Origin: Candidatus Bipolaricaulota bacterium
GTDB lineage: Bacteria; Bipolaricaulota; Bipolaricaulia; UBA7950; UBA9294
Assembly (NCBI GenBank): GCA_030612485.1
Contig: JAUWNS010000017.1
Span: forward strand, 1-21,943
DNA: 21,943 bases
Direction of reading: 5' to 3'
The position numbers were made by a program, and so were the translations under genes. The notes under the pieces were generated by a model. That model was not told the origin of the DNA. It ran no database searches and was given only the letters and a program-made list of their open reading frames with translations. This document shows, piece after piece, positions 14,255 through 21,943 of the stretch. Numbering within the stretch: position 1 is the stretch's first letter; each line of letters begins with the position of its first letter.

Positions 14255-14650
14255 ATGATTAATCCACTTACCTCTGAGTTTGCGAGGCTTTTTCGTTTAC
14301 GCAGTACGATTTGTGTGGGTGTAGCTGCCGCCGTTCTCCTTGCGGCGTTTGGTTTGGGTCATGCCGCCCTTGGGGTGTTGATCGGGATGGGCCTGTTTGT
14401 GGCGACGTCGGCCTTCCTCTATGAGGCGGGGCGATCCTTGTTCAACGCCAGTTCAGCGCGGCGCGGCCGGGTGATGGCTGCGCTGTCGAGCGTAGGACGA
14501 CTGGCCTTCTTGGCAGTCTCCCTGGCGCTCGTCTCCCGCTTGGGACGCTCGGTCCTGATCGCCTCCTGTGGCGGATTGCTCTTTGGGCAAATGAACCTGC
14601 ATCGGGCATACATCTTGAGGGAGAGAAGCGGACCATGTTCGAACAGTTAG
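14255..14650 (+). CDS. atpI: AtpI-like ATP synthase subunit I
   Basis: Small membrane protein, 131 aa, with four hydrophobic helices (about 17-38, 39-57, 78-98, 100-118). It is weakly conserved, as usual for this subunit, and identified mainly by position directly before atpB. AtpI is thought to assist c-ring assembly. The ATG at 14255 has AGGGTG 6 bases upstream; an in-frame GTG at 14246 is an alternative. Its end overlaps atpB by 16 bases. Confidence 0.7.
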   Translation: MINPLTSEFARLFRLRSTICVGVAAAVLLAAFGLGHAALGVLIGMGLFVATSAFLYEAGRSLFNASSARRGRVMAALSSVGRLAFLAVSLALVSRLGRSVLIASCGGLLFGQMNLHRAYILRERSGPCSNS

Positions 14651-15351
14651 CAGAGATGCTCACCCACTTGGGCGGAAAGCGAATCGTTGTCCTCTCTATT
14701 GGAGAGTATTCGTTGCGGTTCGATCTTGTGGCGACGATCACGATGTGGGCGGTGACGCTCGTACTCGTGCTCCTCGCGCTGTATTTACGCCGTGGACTAC
14801 GCCAAAAGATCGAGGAGAAGCCGAATCGTATTCAGGCTACGCTTGACATTCTGATCGATCTCTTGAGAAAGCAGTTGGCTTCCAATTTCGCCTCGGAGAG
14901 GCTAGCGCGGGAGATGTTTCCGTTCGTTTCTACGTTGTTCCTGTATGTCTTGCTCTGCAACTGGGTGTCTATGATCCCGTACGTTGAGTCTCCAACCGCG
15001 AACGTGAACGTCACCTTGGGGCTGGCCCTGCTTGTCCTCGTCATGTCTCATGTGCTCGCCATTCGCATGAAGGGAGGAAAGAAGTACATCCATGGGTTCA
15101 TAGAGCCGTACGCATTCATGCTTCCGATCAACATTGTGGGAGAGCTGGCCAAGCCGATATCACACGGGTTTCGTCTGTTTGGCAATATCTTTGCGGGATC
15201 GGTCCTGATCATAGTTGTTACCGCGAAGTTTGCGCCGGTGATCGTCCCGCCAGCACTCAATCTGTTCTTCTCGTTGTTAATGGGGGGAATTCAGGCGTTT
15301 GTATTTGCTATGCTGGCTGTTGCGTATATCAACGTAGCGGTAGAGAGTTAA
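14635..15351 (+). CDS. atpB: F-type ATP synthase subunit a
   Basis: Membrane stator subunit of the Fo sector, 238 aa, which forms the ion half-channels next to the c-ring. The essential arginine is Arg180 in ISHGFRLFGNIFAG, preceded by the conserved EPYAFMLPINIVGELAKP at 157-174. Further marks are NWVSMIPYVESPTANVNVTLGLAL near 109-132 and the C-terminal MGGIQAFVFAMLAVAYI. Hydrophobic helices are spread over the whole length. It overlaps atpI and is followed by atpE after 12 bases. Confidence 0.95.
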   Translation: MFEQLAEMLTHLGGKRIVVLSIGEYSLRFDLVATITMWAVTLVLVLLALYLRRGLRQKIEEKPNRIQATLDILIDLLRKQLASNFASERLAREMFPFVSTLFLYVLLCNWVSMIPYVESPTANVNVTLGLALLVLVMSHVLAIRMKGGKKYIHGFIEPYAFMLPINIVGELAKPISHGFRLFGNIFAGSVLIIVVTAKFAPVIVPPALNLFFSLLMGGIQAFVFAMLAVAYINVAVES

Positions 15352-15363
15352 TAGGGAGGAAAT

Positions 15364-15639
15364 ATGTTACAAGAAGCACAGAGCGTTGTGAGTCAAATCT
15401 CAGGGGCAGACATCGCCACGGCGGCGAAGTACATTGCTGCCGGCTTTGTAATGGGAATCGGAGCGATCGGGTCAGCGATCGGAGAAGGGAACGTAGCTGC
15501 GCACGCCCTGGACGGGATGGCTCGCCAGCCGGAGATGGAGGGTGCTCTCATGCGGACGATGATCGTCGGCCAGGCGATAACTGAGTCAACGGGGATCTAC
15601 TCGTTATTAGTGGCAATCGTCCTGTTGTTCGTCGTGTAA
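15364..15639 (+). CDS. atpE: F-type ATP synthase subunit c, predicted Na+-binding two-carboxylate type
   Basis: Rotor ring subunit, 91 aa, a helical hairpin with the RQPE loop (Arg54-Glu57). The outer helix carries Glu74 in ITESTGIYSLL. Ser75, Thr76 and Tyr79 after it match the Na+-coordination set of Ilyobacter-type rings (ESTxxY). The inner helix has Glu41 in GSAIGEGNVAAHAL, at the site where Ilyobacter has Gln32. Paired carboxylates at these two positions are known from the Fusobacterium nucleatum Na+ ring and occur in Thermotoga-like sequences. Na+ coupling is therefore predicted, not proven. GGAGG lies 5 bases before the ATG. Confidence 0.95.
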   Translation: MLQEAQSVVSQISGADIATAAKYIAAGFVMGIGAIGSAIGEGNVAAHALDGMARQPEMEGALMRTMIVGQAITESTGIYSLLVAIVLLFVV

Positions 15640-15647
15640 AGGAGGGA

Positions 15648-16175
15648 ATGTTGTCTTTCGAGTGGGGAAAGATCGTCAAGGACATCAACTGGACCTTGGT
15701 GATCAATCTGATCAACTTCGCTACCCTCCTCTACTTGTTGAAGCGGCTTCTGTTTAGACCGGCGTTAGAATACCTCGACCGGCGACGCGAGCAGATCGCC
15801 GCGAGGATGGAGTCGGCAAGGACGAGCGAGGAGAAGGCGGCTGCGCTCGTCGCCCAAAAGGAGACAACGCTTCAAGCCGCACACACACAGGCTCGGCGCA
15901 TTGTGGAGGAGACGACCACGCGCGCGGAAGGTATGATCTCTACCGCCAAGGGCGATGCCAAACAGGAAGCTGCCCGAATCCTTTCCGAGGCCCGCCGACA
16001 GATCGAACAGGAACGAACACAGATGGAAGCGGATCTGCGCCGCGCCTACGCGGAGATCGCTGTCTTGGGCGCCTCGCGCGTCCTCGACCGTGAGGTCAAG
16101 ATAGAGGACCACCACCGCCTGCTCGATGAGCTCCTTCAGGGAATCGATGACGGGGCGTTGAGGATGAGGCAGTGA
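15648..16175 (+). CDS. atpF: F-type ATP synthase subunit b
   Basis: Peripheral stalk subunit, 175 aa. One membrane helix at about 14-36 (NWTLVINLINFATLLYLLKRLLF), then the long charged right-handed coiled coil (about 38-140) rich in Ala, Glu, Arg and Lys, ending in a delta-binding segment (IAVLGASRVLDREVKIEDHHRLL). Only one b gene is present, so a homodimeric stalk is expected. The ribosome binding site AAAGGAGGG is next to the ATG; the stop overlaps atpH by 4 bases (GTGA). Confidence 0.93.
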   Translation: MLSFEWGKIVKDINWTLVINLINFATLLYLLKRLLFRPALEYLDRRREQIAARMESARTSEEKAAALVAQKETTLQAAHTQARRIVEETTTRAEGMISTAKGDAKQEAARILSEARRQIEQERTQMEADLRRAYAEIAVLGASRVLDREVKIEDHHRLLDELLQGIDDGALRMRQ

Positions 16176-16705
16176 GATCACGCGAGATCGCTCGTCGCTA
16201 TGCGGAGGCGTTGTACAAGCTTGCCGCCGAGGAAGGGTTGGTCGACACGATTGAGGAGGACTATGGCCGGGTCCTCACCGAGATCGAAGGTGTTCCCAAT
16301 TTCGACCGTTTCTTTACCCATCCACTCGTCTCCCGCGACAGGAAGAGCGAGTTGATCGACCAGGCCTTCCCCGATCTCTCGGAGTACCTGCGCAACTTAT
16401 TCGTGCTCCTGATTCGGAATGGTCGCGAAGGATACCTCGACCTGATCTACGAAGAGTTTCGTTCCTTGCGTTCGGAAGAGGAGGGGATCGTTAGGGTGAA
16501 GGTCCTCACGGCGAAGGACCTCTCCGCGAAAGATCGCGAACGGTTGACGGATCGCTTGGCCAAAGGACTCGGGGAGCGGGTGAAGTTGGAAGAAGAGATC
16601 GATGTGAGTCTCATCGGCGGGGTGAGGATCGAGATCGGAGGAAAGGTCCTCGACGGAACGTTGCGGACCAGGCTGGAAAGTTTGCGGTCTTTTATCGAGG
16701 GATAG
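16172..16705 (+). CDS. atpH: F-type ATP synthase subunit delta
   Basis: Links the b stalk to the top of F1; 177 aa, normal length. N-terminal six-helix domain begins [17 protein letters not shown] at 6-22; C-terminal part has [23 protein letters not shown] and the signature [27 protein letters not shown] near 145-171. It starts with GTG inside the atpF stop and ends 11 bases before atpA. Confidence 0.94.
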   Translation: MRSREIARRYAEALYKLAAEEGLVDTIEEDYGRVLTEIEGVPNFDRFFTHPLVSRDRKSELIDQAFPDLSEYLRNLFVLLIRNGREGYLDLIYEEFRSLRSEEEGIVRVKVLTAKDLSAKDRERLTDRLAKGLGERVKLEEEIDVSLIGGVRIEIGGKVLDGTLRTRLESLRSFIEG

Positions 16706-16716
16706 GAGGAAGAGAC

Positions 16717-18228
16717 GTGTCAGCACCGCGTAAGGACGAGATCAGCGCCATACTCAAGGAGCAGATCAAGGGGTTTCACTACGACCTCGACATGAGAGAG
16801 GTTGGAGTGGTCGTCGAGGTAGGGGATGGAATCGCTCGCGTCTTCGGTCTGCAGGAGGCGATGGCCTCGGAGATCGTGGAGTTTCCGAACGATGTCTACG
16901 GCCTCATCCTCAACCTGGAGGAGGAGAGCGTCGGGGTGGCCCTGTTCGGGGAGAGCGAGTACGTACAAGAGGGGGACGAGGTTCGACGCACCGGACGTGT
17001 CCTGGAAACCGCAGTCGGTGAGGCGCTCCTCGGGCGGGTCGTCGATCCACTCGGGCGTCCGGTGGACGGCAAGGGGGAGATCGCCGCGACCGAACACCGG
17101 AAGGCGGAGATCAAGGCTCCGGGCGTGGTTGAGCGGCAGCCGGTCAATACCCCTCTCCAGACGGGGCTCAAGTCGGTCGACGCGCTGACGCCTATCGGAC
17201 GCGGGCAGCGCGAGCTGATCATTGGGGACCGCCGCACTGGGAAGACAGCGATCGCTCTCGACACGATCATCAACCAGAAAGGGAAGGGGGTCATCTGCGT
17301 CTACGTCGCCATCGGCCAGAAGGCCTCAACGGTCGCCCGGGTGATAGATACCCTCGAACGGCACGGGGCAATGGACTACACGGCCGTTGTGATCGCCGAC
17401 GCGAACTCCCCCGCACCGATGCAGTACCTTGCTCCTTACGCCGGGTGCGCCATGGCGGAGTACTTCACCTACAACGGGAAGGATGCGTTTGTCATCTACG
17501 ACGATCTCTCCAAGCACGCGGTCGCCTACCGCGAGATGGCGTTGCTGTTGCGTCGCCCCCCCGGACGCGAGGCCTACCCCGGTGACATCTTCTACACCCA
17601 CTCGCGCTTGTTGGAGCGTGCTGTGCGGCTCTCGGATGCTCACGGTGGAGGGTCGTTGACCGCGTTCCCAATCATCGAGACCAAGGCGGGCGACATCACC
17701 GCCTACATCCCGACGAACGTAATCTCCATTACCGACGGGCAGATCTACCTCGAAGGAGACCTGTTCAACCAGGGGTTCCGCCCGGCGATCAACGTGGGAA
17801 AGTCGGTCTCACGCGTGGGGGGAGCGGCGCAGATCAAGGCAATGTCGCAGATCGCCGGTGAGCTGCGGCTGGAGCTATCCCAGTACCGCGAGCTCGAGGC
17901 GTTTGCCGAGTTCTCTGCCGACCTGGACGAGGAATCGAAGGCCCAGCTCGCGCGCGGCGATCGGCTGATGGAGATCCTGAAGCAGGACCAGTACCACCCG
18001 ATGCCGGTTGAGGAGCAGGTCGTCTGTCTATATGTGGCGGTGGAGAACCACCTGGCTGACGTCGAGATCGGAGTGGTGCGCCGGTTCGAAGAGGAGTGGC
18101 TCCACTTCCTGCACGCGGAACACGAGGAGATCTTCGCTGCCCTGCACGAGGCGCAGGCGTTCACCGATGAGAGCAGAGGTGTGTTGGAGAAGGCAATTGC
18201 TGAGTTTAAGGAACGTTTCGGAGGGTAA
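16717..18228 (+). CDS. atpA: F-type ATP synthase subunit alpha
   Basis: Non-catalytic nucleotide-binding subunit of F1, 503 aa, full length. Walker A is GDRRTGKT at 170-177, the Walker B region is [18 protein letters not shown], and the arginine finger lies in [15 protein letters not shown]-terminal barrel: [23 protein letters not shown]-terminal helical domain ends in [11 protein letters not shown]. The start is GTG, with AGGAGG 8 bases upstream. atpG begins immediately after the stop, with no gap. Confidence 0.98.
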   Translation: MSAPRKDEISAILKEQIKGFHYDLDMREVGVVVEVGDGIARVFGLQEAMASEIVEFPNDVYGLILNLEEESVGVALFGESEYVQEGDEVRRTGRVLETAVGEALLGRVVDPLGRPVDGKGEIAATEHRKAEIKAPGVVERQPVNTPLQTGLKSVDALTPIGRGQRELIIGDRRTGKTAIALDTIINQKGKGVICVYVAIGQKASTVARVIDTLERHGAMDYTAVVIADANSPAPMQYLAPYAGCAMAEYFTYNGKDAFVIYDDLSKHAVAYREMALLLRRPPGREAYPGDIFYTHSRLLERAVRLSDAHGGGSLTAFPIIETKAGDITAYIPTNVISITDGQIYLEGDLFNQGFRPAINVGKSVSRVGGAAQIKAMSQIAGELRLELSQYRELEAFAEFSADLDEESKAQLARGDRLMEILKQDQYHPMPVEEQVVCLYVAVENHLADVEIGVVRRFEEEWLHFLHAEHEEIFAALHEAQAFTDESRGVLEKAIAEFKERFGG

Positions 18229-19110
18229 GTGGCTGAGAACGTCCGTGTGATTAAGGATCGCATCGGGAACATCGAGAACATCCGTCAGATCACCAAAGCG
18301 ATGAACGCGATCGCCATGACTAAGGTGACGCGGATGAAACGTCGAGTGGCCGCGGTGCGCCCGTACGTGGAAGGGTTCGACACATTGGTAGCGGAGCTCC
18401 TTGCCCAGTCGATCGGCACGGGCGAGCCGCGCGCGGCCGATCTGCACGCGGCTGAGCCGCATCCCTTGACCATTGACAATGGCTCCTCCGGTGTCGGTAT
18501 TCTCGTCCTCAACTCCGATCGTGGCCTATGCGGTCGGTTCAAAGGAGAGATCAACCGAAAGGGCGAGGAACTCTTTCTTGGACACGACCACGCCGCGAAG
18601 ATCCTCGCAGGGGGAGAGAAGGCACGCGCCTATTTCGCCCGTCGCCCGGTGGAGATCTTAAAAACTTATTCTCATTTTTATGAGAATCCGACCCCACGGA
18701 TCGCTGAGCAAATCTCGTCTGACTTGATCTCGTTCTACCTTGAGGGGGCACTCGGGCGGGTGATCCTCGTCTACATGAGGTTCATCTCCGATCTTAAACA
18801 GAGGCTTGTAGTGGAAGAGTTTCTCCCAATCAGGGTCGAGGCGAAGGGGAGCGATGCGCTCATCGAGCCCGATCCGGCTCGCATGCTCGACATTGTCCTC
18901 CCTCTCTATTTGCAGGGGAAGATCTTCTCCGCGCTCCTTCACACGCAGCCGCGCGAGGCTGCGATCCGCCGTCAGGCGATGAGGGACGCGACCGATAACG
19001 CGGATGACCTATTGAAGACCCTTACCCGTTCCTACAACAAAGCACGGCAACAATCGATTACGCGGGAGATCTCCGATATTATGGGCGGGGCGGAGGCATT
19101 GAGAGATTGA
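18229..19110 (+). CDS. atpG: F-type ATP synthase subunit gamma
   Basis: Central rotor shaft, 293 aa. N-terminal helix NVRVIKDRIGNIENIRQITKAMNAIAMTKV, Rossmann-like middle with GILVLNSDRGLCGRFKGEIN near 89-108, and C-terminal helix ATDNADDLLKTLTRSYNKARQQSITREISDIMGGAEAL. The family normally ends about at GGAEAL; the last residues LRD and the stop come from the octamer array that follows. GTG start directly after the atpA stop, with the ribosome binding site GGAGGG inside the end of atpA. Confidence 0.95.
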   Translation: MAENVRVIKDRIGNIENIRQITKAMNAIAMTKVTRMKRRVAAVRPYVEGFDTLVAELLAQSIGTGEPRAADLHAAEPHPLTIDNGSSGVGILVLNSDRGLCGRFKGEINRKGEELFLGHDHAAKILAGGEKARAYFARRPVEILKTYSHFYENPTPRIAEQISSDLISFYLEGALGRVILVYMRFISDLKQRLVVEEFLPIRVEAKGSDALIEPDPARMLDIVLPLYLQGKIFSALLHTQPREAAIRRQAMRDATDNADDLLKTLTRSYNKARQQSITREISDIMGGAEALRD

Positions 19111-19148
19111 GAGATCGGGAGATTGAGAGATTGAATCATTGAGTAATT
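19101..19148. repeat. Octamer tandem array between atpG and atpD (6 units)
   Basis: Six 8-bp units: GAGAGATT, GAGAGATC, GGGAGATT, GAGAGATT, GAATCATT, GAGTAATT. The first unit and part of the second encode the last codons and stop of atpG; the array ends about 24 bases before the atpD ATG. Period and sequence differ from the heptamer family, but the placement at a gene end is alike. Confidence 0.85.
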
Positions 19149-19160
19149 TATACAGGCTAA

Positions 19161-21279
<2,119 letters not shown>

Positions 21280-21291
21280 TTGTTTTGGAGA

Positions 21292-21317
21292 AAAACGGGG
21301 TCAGACCTTCATTTTTA
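21292..21317 (+). repeat. RAYT-associated upstream motif (R3)
   Basis: AAAACGGGGTCAGACCTT followed by a T-rich stretch, 29 bases before the transposase ATG. I recall GGGGTCAGATCTT-like sequences commonly flanking RAYT/IS200-like transposase genes. It shares the core CGGGGTCRGAYCTT with copy R1, and more loosely with R2. Confidence 0.6.
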
Positions 21318-21345
21318 GGATTCTTTATGATATACTGAGATCACT

Positions 21346-21943
21346 ATGGCCAGACCCTTGCGATTAGAATACGCAGGCGCGCTCTACCACATCACCAGTC
21401 GTGGCAATACGCGAGAGAGTATCTTCCTTGACGACAGAGACCAGCACGATTCTTGGTACTTCTCGGTGATGCTGTCAAGAGGTACGGCTGGATCTGTCAT
21501 GCCTACTGTTTGATGAGCAACCACTACCACCTCCTCATCGAGACGCCTGACGCCAACTTGTCTCACGGGATGCAGTTTCTCAATGGGGTCTACACACAGT
21601 GGTTCAATCGTCGACACCAACGGGTCGGACATCTCCTTCAGGGTCGCTTTAAGGGCATCATTGTCGAGAAGGAGAGTCATCTTCTGGAGCTGGCCCGTTA
21701 CATCGTACTGAATCCAGTTCGTGCAAAGATGGTTCGAAGCGTTCGTGACTGGCCGTGGAGCAGCTATCGAGCCACATCTGGGCAGGTTGATGTGCCCGAC
21801 TTCCTTACGATCGATTGGATCCTTTCGCAGTTTGATTCAGACCGGGAACCTGCGATTTATGCGTACCGCAAGTTCGTGCGGCAAGGACGAGGGATCGATG
21901 TATGGGAGGAGTTGCGGGCGGGTGCGTTCCTGGGAACCGATTC
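21346..21943 (+). pseudogene. REP-associated tyrosine transposase (Y1_Tnp, RAYT), frameshifted and cut by window edge
   Basis: Frame 1 from the ATG at 21346 reads MARPLRLEYAGALYHITSRG and then SIFLDDRDQHD, and hits a TGA at 21511. From about 21453 a second frame continues the same protein to the window edge: LVLLGDAVKRYGWICHAYCL, then MSNHYHLLIETPDANLS, with the HUH motif His-Tyr-His and the catalytic tyrosine in ELARYIVLNPVRAKMV. A single missing base near 21451 explains the break, so the gene is probably inactive unless the base is a sequencing error. RAYTs act on single-stranded REP hairpins; the motif upstream and the copies around HicBA are candidate targets. Confidence 0.85.

Overview
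The window looks like a chromosomal segment of an uncultivated, probably diderm and anaerobic bacterium. The diderm guess rests on an RND exporter next to a LolA/LolB-like exported protein. The F-type ATP synthase c subunit resembles those of Thermotogota-like, Na+-coupled lineages. A Bipolaricaulota/Acetothermia-type origin would fit, but this is a low-confidence guess from gene style, not a placement.

Layout: everything left of about 8.42 kb is read on the minus strand and everything right of about 8.43 kb on the plus strand. Minus-strand block, in transcription order: a remnant of a dTDP-glucose 4,6-dehydratase-like gene; two back-to-back toxin-antitoxin modules (MntA/HepT-like, then HicB/HicA); a compact nucleotide-sugar cluster; and a secreted subtilisin-like protease that runs off the left edge. 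The sugar cluster is a WbpA-type dehydrogenase, a WbpB-WbpD fusion and a WbpE-type aminotransferase, which together could make UDP-2,3-diacetamido-2,3-dideoxy-glucuronic acid for a surface polysaccharide. A small four-helix-bundle (23S rRNA intervening-sequence protein family) gene sits inside this cluster.

The most unusual structure is a family of degenerate 7-bp tandem repeats (consensus RGTTCGT). Six arrays lie at or inside every gene of the sugar cluster and nowhere else in the window. Two are in-frame insertions inside the aminotransferase, one forms the N-terminus of the fusion protein, and two overlap stop codons. The two arrays hugging the four-helix-bundle gene are in inverted orientation, as in a mobile or RNA-folding cassette. 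I propose the four-helix-bundle gene plus heptamer arrays as the candidate undescribed system.

Plus-strand block: a near-consensus sigma-70 promoter with a FadR-like TetR operator drives tetR, a small exported protein, an RND exporter and a LolA/LolB-like exported protein as one overlapping operon. A family 2 glycosyltransferase follows. Then a promoter leads into frr and the ATP synthase genes atpI-B-E-F-H-A-G-D. The epsilon gene atpC is absent, and a SAM methyltransferase overlaps the end of atpD in its place. The c subunit carries a two-carboxylate Na+-type motif. A second, 8-bp repeat array lies between atpG and atpD. The window ends in a frameshifted REP-associated tyrosine transposase. 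Its upstream motif (GGGGTCAGACCTT) recurs in diverged form on both sides of the HicBA module.
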